Source of the DNA: Petrosia ficiformis
Lineage: Eukaryota > Porifera > Demospongiae > Haplosclerida > Petrosiidae
Length of the DNA stretch: 64,000 bases
Assembly: GCA_947044365.1 (NCBI GenBank)
Contig: OX345644.1
Coordinates: 6,455,077 to 6,519,076 of the forward strand
Direction: 5' to 3'
Position numbers and translations under genes: made by a program. Numbering within the stretch: the stretch's first letter is position 1; each line of letters starts with the position of its first letter. The notes beneath the pieces are model-generated. The model was given only the letters and a program-made list of their open reading frames with translations. It made no database searches and was not told the DNA's origin. This document shows, piece by piece, positions 48,770 through 63,000 of the stretch.

Positions 48770-49034
48770 TAGACTCAGTATCGGTTATTCTAAAACAAGA
48801 GTCTTCTCAAGTCTGGAAACAGTAATCATGAATTATAAAAATTGTGATAACTTTTTAACTGAAAAATTTGCAAAAGCCTCTGGTTATTTTTCATCCTTGT
48901 ATAATTTGTCTGCCAGTAGCTCGTTCAAGCCACCAATGTTCGTAGATTTCTCAAAATTTTGCGAACGTACACAACCACACAGACACACAATATGATTATC
49001 ATACGATTCTGCCTACACTTTATGGCGAGGGTAA
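48770..49034 (-). repeat. TTACCCTCGCCA-family interspersed repeat, minus copy
   Basis: Reverse complement begins TTACCCTCGCCATAAAGTG and passes through TTCGCAAAATTTTG, AGTTATCACAATTTTT and CTTGAGAAGACTCTTG, in the order seen at 22653-22835. It sits in the pseudogene's last intron and explains the 79-codon open frame at 48756-48995. Confidence 0.68.
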
Positions 49035-49754
49035 TTATGTAACCAATAATGTAATATGTGTACGTAATTTCCTATGATTATAACATCATTAATAAACTTA
49101 TAATTATTTAACAAAATTTGAGCTGTTAATACCCTCAAAGAGTATAGTGCCATATAAATACTGGACTGGAAGGAATTTGATCAAAATCTGGCAAAGAGTG
49201 AAGGTGTGAATTTGTCATGATGACATATTTATGGTGAAGATTTAATCCTGATGCCATCTCTCATGGTTTCTCTGAAAGACTCTACCAATGTAAAATAGAG
49301 TGATAAATTGCTTGTTACTTCTGTTGCAGATATAAGGAAAGTAATCACATACATCAGTGCTAAATGCACATTTCATTGTACCTGATGTGCTTTCTATGCA
49401 ATCATAGTACCCAACCTGTTGTTCAACAAACAAATTGACAAAATGACAAAATGACATACACATATCGGATCAGTATCTGTTATCAGCCTAATATAATTAA
49501 AGTCTCCTATTGGTATATATCACTACTACAAACATATATATTTCTACCTGAGAACCTCGCTAAGCCATTGCTGAAGAAGGGTGTTGAACTGAAATAATTT
49601 AAGCTCTAAAGATTATAATAATCACTATAAACATTTTGTTTTGGAACAAGCAAAAAGTGTAATAGCTAAAATTAAAGAACAAATAAAGTGGGAGAGAGAG
49701 GTTTTGAAAACTAAACGGGACTCACGACTAAACAGCTTGTCTTTTGATAAATAA

Positions 49755-50062
49755 CGAGATCATAATGATAATTATGTTATGAATCTATTAAAATATTATA
49801 ATAATAGTGCTTGGCTGCGTATTTCAGTGGTACAGGTGTCATTTTCTTTTAGTTACACAGACGTTTAACACTTAATTAGATCAATGTGCAAGAATTTGTT
49901 ATACAACACAATCAACTATGATATAATTATCATACAGTGATATTTGATATTAGCGATAATAACTTCCTGTGAAATCCCCCAGAGGGCTGAACACGATAAA
50001 TACAGCTGTTTTGTATCAACAGCCCTGTTTCTAAGGTGTAAGATCTCGTATCTCCAAGAATC
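49755..50062 (+). promoter_or_regulatory. Duplicated intergenic promoter region of gene C
   Basis: Homologous to 21290-21597. ACTTCCTGTGAAAT (ETS-like, 49972-49985) and GATAAATACAGCTGTT (TATA-like, 49995) are kept, as are GTAAGATCTC and the bases before the ATG. A segment CCCCCAGAGGGCTGAACAC between the two elements is absent before gene B, so spacing differs by about 15 nt. Its upstream neighbour is a dead gene tail, so C's promoter function does not depend on an active gene A. Confidence 0.6.
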
Positions 50063-53000
50063 ATGTCAGCAGTGAACGGCGCATCTGCGCAAACTTCACT
50101 GCACATTGGAGATACGGTACTGTTCTTCGTGCGATCGAAAGAGAGAAATGGCCACGTTTACTACGAGTTATCGAGGTACACATTTTTTAAAATAAAATAC
50201 ATGTGAATTTTACACTCCTTTCTTACTTTCACAGTGCTCCATATAATTTTCTGAGTGTTTATCCAGTCAAGACCGGTTCGGAAAAAGAACCTGACTTTCC
50301 AAATGTCGCTTGTAAGGACTATAATAATTACTACAATTGTACTATGGGTTTTGCACGAGTACTGCAAGATAGGAAGTAATATTTAAGAGTGCATAATACA
50401 TAAATCCAGTTACTATAATTATCATTATGCATAATATTCGAATAATTATCATAGATTATAATCACTTGCTTTTGTTTGCATGTAAAATGATGGGGTTTGT
50501 CCAATTAATAGATTTAAGCATATATAAACCGTAGTAATTATGATACGGGACATTAGCGTGACCATATTGAAAGAGCCTGTGAGTCACTTATAAGCTCTGG
50601 TTGTATTAGTATGATGATTGCTATTATCAGTTGAATATCTGATAGCATTCTGATAAAGTGTCTGTTTAGTTTATACTAGTAGTACTAGTTGTTATATTAT
50701 ACTAATATGATTATTATAAAATACTCTATCAAACACACTGTAGTTGCTACTTTCAAAGTGCTAGCACCAAACAAATACAAGGCTAAACAACATCTCAATG
50801 CACTGGAACAGTGAGTGATGATGTTGCATGTTTCAATACAGACTCATATACACACATACGTACACAAACGCACAGATTCTAATACTATAAATTACTTTGA
50901 CTATTATTACGTCATTACATTAGGAGAAAAAGTGAAGAGTATGAGATATCTAATGCAAAGGTATGTATAATGTTCATTTGGTTTTACATAATTCTGAATG
51001 GGACTGCACCCATTGACCTATTTCAGCTGTGTGGCAAAACAGAATTCATTACATCATTAGGTTTTATCAATTATAATTTTAATGAAAATTCAAAAAGAAC
51101 GTGCTATTAACTGTTTTACAACCTTACTGGTGATGCTGATGTACATTACTAAATAAGTTATAAAATTCCCTGTGAATATTATTTACATATATGGTAGATA
51201 TTGTCTAACATTATAAGTAATTTAGTTTAACCTCAGTTATTTTAAAAGTGCACATGAGTATAATTACATAGCACATTAATAGTTAATGCATTCCTACAAG
51301 TATCACCATTCATCCTTGGATAAGCAGCAGGTTGCAACTTGCAAGGACATATAAATACCAGTGTTCTGCACAGAATATTTAGAGTGGTAGTTGGATTCTA
51401 CATTGCATTTAGTGCTGTTTATCCAGTTTTATACTTAAATCTGTCTCAGTAGCCTGTATTATCTGAGAGGTGGTTAATTCATGTTAATAAATCTGAGTGG
51501 TGGTTATTCCCAACCAGTGCCAACCAGTGTGGGCAGAACACAGAAATACATTCCTCATTTGCGAGCAATGATTCTTTATTTCACAAAAGTGACATACATG
51601 TACACTATATGTACACTGCAAAAACAAAATTACTGATTGATTGGCTATTATGGTTGCATGGATTTAAAGTTGCATGTAGGATCATGTTTTTGATGCCATA
51701 ACATTCTATTTTGCTAACTATCTCGTATAATATTTCAGTTTCAAGTCACTTACTGTCAACAAAATTACGTAAATGGTTGAAAACCGGCGAAGTCATAATT
51801 TAATAATAATTATTTTGAAAATGAAGTGACATAAAATTGGGGAAGTTAGCAATTACCTTGGAATGTTCACACCCTTTTTATAGATTAGCTTCTTGAAATA
51901 ATACCAACTATCAGAGGAGTAACACTGTTTTATTGTGTCTAGATCTTGTAAATTATACACATAATTATTTATATTTAAATATAAATAACATTTTGAGGTA
52001 ATGCAATTGAAATAATTTGTCCTTCACAGAGAGCTGTAGATGCAGAAGATTTAGAGAATGAACAAGAACAAATCAGAAAACTAAGCACAAAAGTGCTTTA
52101 TGGGGATCTACTTCAGGTATCACAAACTCTATAATAATATACTAAATGTCGTTCACATTCACCTTGACCTCAGAAAAATACTCATAACTTTAGTTTGGAA
52201 GGACCAATAATCTTTTTTCCGGAACCATTTTCATATAATTGTCCTTCCTTTTCTTTTTCATCTATGTCACATTTCATTCCACTGCTTCATTATTGAGTGA
52301 CAGTGTTGACATTAAACTATACACCATATTACATATGAAGTAATTTTGTAGGTCATCCAGAATGGGAAAGTCAGGTTTTATATTATGATAGTGTATGCAC
52401 CCATAAATGCATGGGTATATACCAGACAGTATAATCTAATCTAATACTGTTATGATAAAGTATACAGAACCCATATCTTTATCTGACCATGTATAGGTGG
52501 TGGGATGTACTATAGTTTAATGATTGTGGTTGGTAATCAGGTTATTATTGTTTGGACTTAGACACATTCCCATATCAAATTCATGATTCCCATAATTTAT
52601 ATAACATTTCCAAGTTAATGTATAAACTCATTCAGCCTATTGATATACTTATAAATGAATTTCTGATCTTAACTGGCACAAATGTTTATTTTGTACCCAC
52701 CTAAGACAAACACTGTACCATCTGTTATTTTCTTGTAGATTCAACACACTGGATCCAAGAAATATGTCACAGTTTGCTCAGAAGCCTCTAAAACTGAAAG
52801 CAATAACCTACTTGTAAGTTTGTAACATGTACTTGCATGCTATGTGTCTTTTAATACGGTATAATAACAGTTGACAACATTAGTTTGTTGCAAAAAAATT
52901 GATTTCTGTGAAAGATACTGTGGGAAAGAAGATATAGGCTATCATGCCTGTGACAACATCTCAGGGATAGAGACCACCTGTGGTTTAGTCACTATATAAC

Positions 53001-54048
53001 ACAGTGGCTTAATTGGTTATGTGGTTTTGAGCAATTACATAGCAAGCCAAGGGTCATGGGTTCAAATCCACTCTAATAACCAGTGTCATGGGTTCAAATC
53101 CAATCTAAGGAATTCAGAAGTTTTGCACCTATATTTGGTTTGCCTATACTTCATTTATTATAGGCAACTAAAATGCCCTAATACCTGTCTGTGTTCACTC
53201 ATTTTTTGTATAAGTTTGTGTATATTACTACATTTTTGCACTGCTCTTAGACATTTCTGTGAAAATGAACTAAAACTACTATAAAAGATGGAAATAGTCC
53301 CACAAATATAATTGTGTGTGTTGTATTCCTAAGTATAAAAAGCTTGGTTTGTAAAGTATCTTTATCCATCCTATAGCTATACCTAGTTTGTCTGTCTATT
53401 ATTATATATATATATCACTAATGATATCAATAGGTCAATTTAATGGATGAAAACTCTGATGGTGCCATTTTTAAGATTCTCCCAAGATATAAAGTCCGAT
53501 CTGAAGGAGATGAGGTGGGTACATATATTAACTATAACCCTGTAATTATATTTACCCACTGAAGTGACAATACTACTTTTGACAGAGAAATTTATATATA
53601 TATATATATATATATACCTGTTTAAATGTGATGGATATTGCTTGTGTGTTCAACCTGTAGGTGAGATTTGGAGATCAACTTAAACTTGAAAGTGTGAAGA
53701 CACAGGGACAGTATCTACATGTCAGTGGTCGTAGTCAAGGGGCAGCTGGATACAATGTCCTACCTGATAAGTATGATACATATACATGTACATACATATA
53801 CACAAACATCTGCATAGTTATGAAAATGTGTATGCCTGTATTTACATTTATACATACATACTCACCTACATAGATAAATACCAACATACATATGTACAGT
53901 TACGTACATATGTACAATATTACATACATACATAGATACATTTGTGTTTCTTTACAGTCATGAGTTAAATCTCTCAGCTACTGAGTCCGCTCTCACACTG
54001 ATTTATCACTACTCTCCATCAGTCAAGCAACCAGACAAAGCTTTAAGG
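50063..54048 (+). CDS. ITPR: Gene C exons 1-9: N-terminal beta-trefoil domain
   Basis: Exons: 50063-50175, 50235-50311, 50744-50810, 50924-50960, 52030-52116, 52739-52813, 53434-53514, 53661-53770, 53958-54048. Differences from B are concentrated here: Val-to-Tyr type changes in exon 2 plus a two-residue insertion (KTGSEKEPD), a shorter exon 4 ([12 protein letters not shown]), and [11 protein letters not shown] against NDESADDGIIFK in exon 7. Intron 5 (52117-52738) holds the CACCTTGACCTCAG repeat and intron 6 a tRNA-like element. Confidence 0.9.
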
Positions 54049-57000
54049 GTAAGCAGATACTGACACACATACATAGACACACAAATACATTTATTCACAC
54101 ATATAAACACATACACATGATTATTATTACAACCACTATATTCAAATTCTTATCATCTCATGTTTCACTATAACACACTATAGTAATATCACTATCTACA
54201 CATTCACACGTGCACGTTAAACTGTAAAGTATAGGCATATTGTATAGGAAACTTATCTGTAGCCACAATGGTAGTTAGTTTAACACATGGGCTAGTCTTT
54301 ATGTCCTACAATAGTGTTAAACCTTTATAGCATTCTTTCTTCCTCATCCCACAGACTGGAAGTTGTGTGAGGTTGTTTCATAAAGAGGATGAATGCTATA
54401 TTGTAGCTGAAGGGTCATTTGCTTCTACAAACCGTATTGTTGAAGATGGTATGTTACTCTTCAATTACACTGCATGGATGGGTGGATGGATAAATGGATG
54501 GTTGGATGGATGAATAGATGGATGGTTGGATGGATGGATGGATGACTATAAAGATTGAGTATATCAAGTGGACACAAATGGATCTGCTGATGTCAAATGA
54601 CATTCACATACTATTTACATGATACTCGCAGTACACTGTCGTCAAAGAAGAGTTGACTCAGGAAAGCGCTCTGAACCATCAACTTCTGCCAATACCTATT
54701 GGCAAATTGAGAAAGAAGATGACCCAAGAACAGGTACAGGAAAGAATGAAACAACTTGATGCTGTATGTATATTTTTCATCTTCTCATAGGTGAAATCTT
54801 GTCCTGGGGAGAAAGGTGTAGAATCAAACATCTACCTACCAGATTGTATTTATGTGTTACAGTTGACTTGGAGGTTAACATGATATATTATATTATATAA
54901 GCTATGTGCTTTCATTGTTTATTATATGTTAATGTTGTTTGTATATTCACTCAATTTATTAATGTTTGAGTGTGTGTAAGCATTTCTGTATGCATGTGAG
55001 TGTGTACGTATGTGAGTGTGTGTCCATGTACATGTATGTAGTATATATATGATGCTTTATCCAATCCAGGTTACATTGAAAGAGAGAGCTTTTGACGATT
55101 CTGATTTTGACACTCTTTTTAGTTTCTATCCATTGATTGAGGTAAAACATTCATAATTACCGATAATCTAACTCATACAGACTAAAGATCATACACTAGA
55201 TTCTTTATCATTATACTAAGTTCAGGAGACAGTATTTATCATAGCTTTACCACTCCTCTGTTTTAATTTGCTTAATTACTCTTATCGATTTACCACACAT
55301 TGTTCTATTGAACATTTACACCTAGTATTAGATTCTTGATGTTGTACTTATGCATACCACAAAAATTATTATCTGTATTTTTATCAACATTAAGATTCCA
55401 TTTATGGATGATCATTTACTATAATTACTATAATGTCTAATAAATCATTTTATTTTATGCAATTAGGAAGGAGATGAAGTGCTATTGGAATCATATGCTC
55501 GTATCAAGCATCTACTCAGTGGACAATGGCTTCATCTGGAAAAGAAAGGTGAGTTTGTTTCTTGCTAGGGAATATTTTCATAATTCTATTTTGTTATTTT
55601 TAAAGAACACTATGTACGAAAGAATTTCAATCCTGAAGCAGAAGGACTAGCTGGTCTTCAATGGGACTCCGCAGAGCTATACAAGGTACCAAGTTACATG
55701 TATATATCATTTATTGTTTTTTCTGTATATATAATATCTAAATGTTTCATATCCATATCAAACATTGTTCATTTCACTACCCTAATATTAATTTTATCAA
55801 TTACTTACATCTTCATCTTCTCTATCAGCTCATGACTAGCAGAGATAGAGGTGACTATGACTCCTTCACACTACAAGAGGTATTGATTGTTTATTATACT
55901 TAGATATGCAATCATAGTCCTATTACCACTTAGGTCTCTGAAGACCTGTTAGACAGGTTCAATTATGTAGCTGGTATTGTACCAGTACTGTCAGATCATA
56001 TTACTCATGTAAGTATATATATATAATTATAATAATGGACTATGCACTTATTAGAATTAGAAGTGTTTGTGGTTAATTTAAATGCCATAGTTGATGTGTA
56101 ATAATATCTTATTAAGCATAAATGGTATCTTAGCAATTCCTATAACTGTTTTTACAGATTCAGGAGGGTGTTGGAATGGTTGGATTGTCTCAGAAACAGT
56201 CAACACGTGTCCGAGATACACTTGTGGAATTGCGACGTTGGTTGATCACTGATGATGAAAGAGACTCTAAAAACCAGCAAAAACTTTTGAGAAACCTCAG
56301 AGTAAATCAGTTTTTCCTTTCTTTTTTGTTGTAGCCAGTCTTATTTTGTCTCACCTTAACATGGTATAATACTAGAGGGAGGGTCTAGTGAAATATACAA
56401 TTTCTATGAAACTCAGCACTTTTTATCCCAGCCAGTTCCAGTCCAATGGATATAACCTGATTCACAAATATTTTGGGGTTGTGATAATATTATATTGTGC
56501 AGGACGTTTATGATCTCATCTTTACATACTTATATTTATAATAATTATAGCACAAGTATAATTCCTTGTGACATCTATATATATAATACTGACTATTCTT
56601 ATTATATTTCAGGTCATTGAGCTATTAGCAGAGATTCTTAAATCAGGAAATTTGCCAGAAGTCAAACAGTGAGTGATTATGACAAACTTGTTTGTGAGAA
56701 TTATCATTATAATGATTATAGGAGTCAAGCTGAAATCTGCAGAGAATGTTACAATGTTTTCAAGAGATATCTGGAGGGTGACAGCCGCAAGAATGAAAAT
56801 TATTTGGCTCATTTCATTGAATTCTTCCAGACTCAAGTATGTACACGAAGATAATATCACATGATCGGAATATTATAACACTGTTGTGCATTTAGTTGTT
56901 TTAGCTAGTTAGCACCAAAATATTTTCAGAACAGCTTTTTCTGTTTTACAAAGCCTTTCTTTAGTTAGTTTTAGGTTTATGCTATATCTATAGGTTACCA

Positions 57001-60000
57001 TGAGCCTGATATTGCACAAGTGGGCATGACATAAAGTCATGTTTATACAGCTTAATGAAGCCACAAACCACACAGTGACCTTAGTACAGCACTGTCAGAA
57101 GCTTTAAAGGGTGGCTTCATCATGATAATATATATATGTATAGGTTATATCACCCTACGAGTGCTATATCAGATTTATAATCACCAAGCACAAGGGCCGT
57201 AGGCCTGAGGGCGAGGTGATTATAAATCTGATATAGCACGAGTAGGCGTGTTATAATTAATATATTTCACGAAAGACAAAACCTTTGTTGATGTCTGATG
57301 CTTCTCCTACCTTTTTGTTGGCACTTTGGAGAAAGTAAGCGTTGTTTTCTTGTAGTCTGTTTCGACGGCAGGTTTTATATATGACCACAGGGTGCTATAT
57401 CTGATATATAAACCTGTGGTTTACTTGATGTTTCGCTGTATCGGAATATATATATAGGTTGTGTCATGCCCACTTGTGCAATATCAGGCTAGCAGACCTG
57501 AGGCTCAGTGAACTGATATAGCACTCGTGGCATGACATAACCTATGCATATATCCCAATACGGCAAAACTTCAAAGTAACCACAGGCTTTATAAATCAAA
57601 ATATAAAACTTTCAGTCAACCGCACTCAGTCCAATCTCAAGATGAAACGTTAGGAGAAGCTACACAAAGAAATAGTACTTTTCCCTTTCGAAAATATATT
57701 CACTATAACACACCTACTCATGCTGTAACATATATATATTAATCACCTCACACTCTTGCTCAGTGATTATAACATACATACATACATACCATTGTTGTAG
57801 TTTACTTCATCTACATAATTATGGTGTTAGTTTCCAAACTTTTGGCGTAACAATTTGTATACAAAGATTAACTATGGAAATTGTTTATGAAAATACTATA
57901 ATTATTTTTAATAGACAATTGGATATATTTCTATATTGTATATATCTAATATATATATATATATATATATTATTATATATATATAATTATATATATTGTC
58001 TCATTACGTTACTTATTTCTCTTATCTTGGTGTTCAGATGCGAAAAGGTCTCAATGCCGAAGAAGTTCTTGTTGAAATTGTACAAGACAATCTGTTAGTA
58101 TTCATTGTTCGGCAATAATTAATAGTACCACTCTATCATCATTATGAAATCATTTATAATTATTAATTTATCATTGTAATATCATCATTAATTACTCACA
58201 CATTACTGCAAATAATACCACTAACATATAGTATACACACTATTTTATTTGTTAATTTAAATGTTTGTTTATATACTCAATCATAGGACTATTGTTTCAA
58301 AAATGGCTGCAACTAGAATGGGTCACATGATTGATCAGTTCTGCACAACACTGGTAATTATACTCAATTATTTTAAAAGATTATCATATACTATATAATA
58401 TATGACACAGGATTCAAGATACCTTGACTTTTTGAGTTCATTATGTGTCTGCTCTGGTCGTCCAATACCACCAACTCAGAGTGAGTTCCTTTTTATAGAG
58501 TCAATATTGTTATTTCATATGTTATGTATTATTAATGATACTAACTATAAAAATATCTTATATATATATACATTATTTTAATTATTATTATTATTTTATT
58601 TATAAAATATATAATAGCTACATATATATAGTTATATATAACAATGTATAAGATATATATTATAGTGATATACTCGCGTATTGTATTGTCATATAGATCG
58701 TTTACTATATGAACTTGTGTTGGACAAAGGAAAGGTATATCATCATGTTATATATATCTAACATAATACTGTATGCAAAATTTCAGTGTACATGAAATTT
58801 ATAATAAAGACTTACAATTTTACTTCTGTCCATTGATACAGTTACTAGTGCAATAGTGTAATGACTTGACTTCACTATAGTTTTATATTATCCTGATTTG
58901 ATAAAATAATAGATCACTGATACAAAACAAAGTTAGAGTGTATATAGCAAAGTAACTGGAGACAAAAGACTTGTACATATTATACATACATCATCTCCAA
59001 TTCAACACTGTAGAAACTAATTATTGCTATTGTTACTATTTTTCACTTTACTACATCTAGAAATCTTGTTTTAATGTCGGCTAAGATAATCTTGTGTTAT
59101 TTTTGAATACTTATGTGCATTAAGATTTTTAATACTATTCATGTTTATTATCTATTTTAATTAGGATATCTTTCTACGAACAAAAGTGATAACGAATGAT
59201 GAGGGAGAAGAAAGAGTGGTGTGCCACCAACCAGGATCTGACAATGTAACATCACTGAGAAAGCTGAACCCATCCTTTGAAGCAAGAAGACTGACTATCA
59301 GCAAAAAAGGACCATCACAAGCCAGAGTGAGAGATTGGTTCAGCAAACTTTATGTTTAGCAAACTTTATGTTTAGCAAACTTCATGTTTATTATGGTGTA
59401 TCCATCGAATCCTTTCATCCATGTCATATCCATCTCTCCATCTTCTCTTTATTTTAGAATGAATTTGAGCTTTTAGAAGCTCAACTTCACTTGTTTGCTA
59501 GACTTTGCAAGGTAATTATACAACACATTATTTTAACTCTATATCATCTGGATAAAACTCCCTATCTCCCTACTTTAGGGCAACAACAAGTTAGCAATAG
59601 AGGCTTTGCTATATAGTCCTGAAAATCCAAATGGATATATTGATTTCAAACAAGCCCTTCTGTGTGCTAGTGATGATTCACTTAATACTTCACTACGATC
59701 AAGATATGTTGAGCTCGTTCTTGTTATGTTTGTTGATGTGGGAGAGAATAGACCTTTTCTGGATAATCTTTGTTATTCATTTGTGAGTATATTAGTGTTG
59801 ATATAGTTTAACTAAACTATAACTAAATGAAAGTTCTATTATAAAATGAAAATCAAAATTGGACACTATTATATGTTAACTAAAACCCCTTTAGTTAAGC
59901 CCAAATTGTTTTAGTTAATGAACTATCGCTATAACTACAATTTTGAGAACCTACTGTCATACTGTAGTCACTATATATATGAATTATGAATGAAAGATGA

Positions 60001-63000
60001 TTAATTGTAGTGATGAATATAGTATATCTATAGAGTAGTGAGTGGATAGCTTGACTAATTGATGTACCAACATTGAATACATGCAGACGAATGGGTTGAC
60101 AGACAACTGATAGACAGAGAAATTCATGTATTATGTCTCAAATCGTCTCTTCTTTAGATCTACAGAGACCTTGTTGCTCAGCCTTATGCTGATACAGGAG
60201 ATGATGAGACGGTTGCTTTAACTGGAGTTGAAAACACAAATTTTCCTGAACTGAAGCTGTGGGTACTGGATGCAGTAAAGAATAATGTGGTATGTTAGAT
60301 ATCTCTTATTCTATATGATCTATTCCCATTCTCTATCAACATCTAACAGAAACTTCACTGTGACTCCGCTCTCTCAGATGAAAATGAACTGTTAGAACAG
60401 ATCATTGATGTATTGGGTCACTTAGTACGATATGGTTACTATGACGATGAAGATGATGTTGATGAAGTCATGGGTCCTCTTATTGAACTACTTAATGGAA
60501 AAACTGATCTACCTAGTGCAGGAAAAATTGGTAATATTTAACAACCATGTAGTAATGTGTATAATCGGTCAAAACTATAGTGGATCGATCCTTGCTGCAT
60601 ATTGCATGAAAATGCATTGAAACTTGGATATGTAGAAATTTAATTCAGTTATTTGCTTGTAAATAATACTATATCTTATCAATATAGGTTATACATGCTT
60701 GAATAACTGACACCAGTCTATATTCCCATAAAACTCAACTATAATTCTTCAAGTTTTGTGTATTCAAAACGAAAGTTACGAAATGTAAAAATTGCTTTTT
60801 TTTTTTCAGATTCTGAGGTTGATATGAAAATATTTATAGCCTCAGAGCGTAAAGAAGATCTTGTAGAAAACAAACCTGTCTTTGCTGTCAAGAATAAGTT
60901 AGTTGATATATAATTATATCATTACAGTAATCTGTGTTTGTATATATACACAATCCATATTGTGTGTGTTTGTATTAGTAATATGTGTTTTATGGATGAT
61001 TGTCTTGTAATAATTTATTAATTCACAGGGCTTTAGAAGTATTGGAGCTCTTCTTCAGATTCAAGTTTTATGTCAAGTTACAGGTAATCTAATATAACAG
61101 TACCTCGTCACTCTAAATACATAATTAATTTTAAAATTTCGATTGTAGATGTAAAAATAAGTCTTAAATTATCAAACTTGGTTTGTAAACACTTATCTTC
61201 TAGCTGTCTATTTCAAGGATGTCAACAAAGCTTGTTGCCTGAAATACCCACCTTTGAAACAAATTGTCATCTTTATCATAAATATCTCAAAATGAGAGTT
61301 AAATTCACAGATTCAACAGTCATGCACAAAATGGAATAGTTACTGAATTTGATATTATTATTGTAACTGCAAATAAAACAGTGTAACTATAAATAAAACA
61401 TTATAATACATGTATACTGTAATTCAAATTTCTTTTTAGAAATTCATGAACGATTTTAAAGTGCTTCACGGTGAGGGTCGAAGATCAATTCGAGGACATA
61501 AAACTACTGATGATGCCCCTCCACGAATTTTGGAACATCTCATGACAAATACTGGGAGCAATTGTGAATGGCTTTACCGGAATAACATGATCGCGTAAGA
61601 ATTCATAGAGAGACTGACAAACAAACAGACAGACAGAAAAACATATATATATATAATAATATACAACATATGCAACTGATATAACCAAGTTAACTAGTTA
61701 ATTGGCTGAAACAACCATTAATGTTTTAAAATGCATATATACAACAGCTATTATGATTGGTCAATAGTTTAGTATTAATATATTCATCAACTCTGTGTAG
61801 TCTATATGGTTTGCAAATGTCTATCTGATTTCTGACTCCCTGCCAACCATGCGTACACCAGTTATTCTGTGTAGTCATTATTTTTAGTATTAATATTTCA
61901 TCCATACAGGGCTGTTCTTGATCGTGTTAACTTCCTATGTGATGGTGAAGCTAAAGGATGCGGGTTTGCTCCTAAAGATGACTTGATACCAAATCTTGAA
62001 CAAGTATTGATTGATCTATCTTGCTATGATGATGAGGAATTAGTCAGTGGTTCATTACACTTACTGACACAAATGTACTTTTTTGAAGATGAGTTGTTCA
62101 ACAAAGCACAACAGGTTAGTTCATAAGTGAAAGGCTAACAACAGTGTTAAAGTCCGTTCACATTCATGATGACCTCAAAATTGAGTTTATATGTACTATA
62201 GTGCAATGTCATAAGGTCAATAATGAAGGATAATTATATGAAAATGGTTAATGTAAAATAGTCATTTCTAACTAAAGTTAATGACATTTATTTGAGGCCA
62301 TGGTGAACATGAATGACTTTAGCACTGCCCTACAAAACAGTAACATTCTATTATGGCTTGACAATTTCAAACACAATGATTTACAGGCTCAGTTATTGAT
62401 TTCTCCTGCATCAATTGACCATTATAACCAAGTAAATGATGAGATACTGCCTGAACTGAGACAACTGCTTAGAGTAGATACAAGCCAGAAGAATCAAGAC
62501 AGAATGATTGAACTATTACAAACATTGTCTGGTCTCTGTATACTAGTGTTGGAGTCTGGTGCAGTAGAACCCAATAAACAGAATCAACACATGTTGGATA
62601 ACTTTGGTATGTGTATGTGTGTAATCATAATGTATCTTCTATGTATATGTGGCTGCATCACTACCATCAGTACCTCTGTATGTATGTATTATAGTATATA
62701 TGCAATTACGTACACTCAAAATATGTATTTGTACATAGTGTATTTATCTTTCCTTCTATCCAAAAGGATTGGTCTCTGAAATTCTGAGTTACGCTTTGTC
62801 TAAAGGATTGGAAGATCAACAGTCCACAGGAACTGAACAAGACACAGGTATATATGCGTAATCAATAACTATCTATCTATCTATCTATCTATCTGTCTGT
62901 CTATCTATCTACCCATTTATTCATTCGTTCATTCTTCAGCTATCCATTTTTCTACACTAACACAGATACCTCAGTGACAGTACGTGAAGAAGTATTTAGA

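Larger units (their letters stand above)
46352..49754 (+). pseudogene. Pseudogene fragment of IP3R gene A (exons 46-52)
   Basis: Collinear with the last seven exons of gene A, beginning mid-exon at 17603. Remnants: 46352-46445 (VFRGYFYC..., 6-nt deletion), 46785-46967 (S5/pore, at least three indels that shift frame), 47654-47734 (S6 exon with about 73 nt deleted, removing the S6 helix, and a second deletion), about 47838-47884 (acceptor and CFIC start lost, FIRDL remains), 48080-48199 (donor lost), 48271-48405 (still open), about 49644-49754 (acceptor AG lost, ends FDK-TAA). It has no start, no N-terminal nine-tenths and no S6, so it cannot make a channel. It faces the gene C promoter in the same arrangement as A faces B. 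Introns are also homologous to A. Confidence 0.93.

Noticed and set aside
48756..48995. 79-codon open frame in the pseudogene
   Set aside because: It falls within an interspersed repeat copy shared with gene B intron 4, so it is repeat sequence.
53003..53075. A functional tRNA gene
   Set aside because: Only A and B box-like motifs are present. I could not form an acceptor stem or find a clear anticodon arm.
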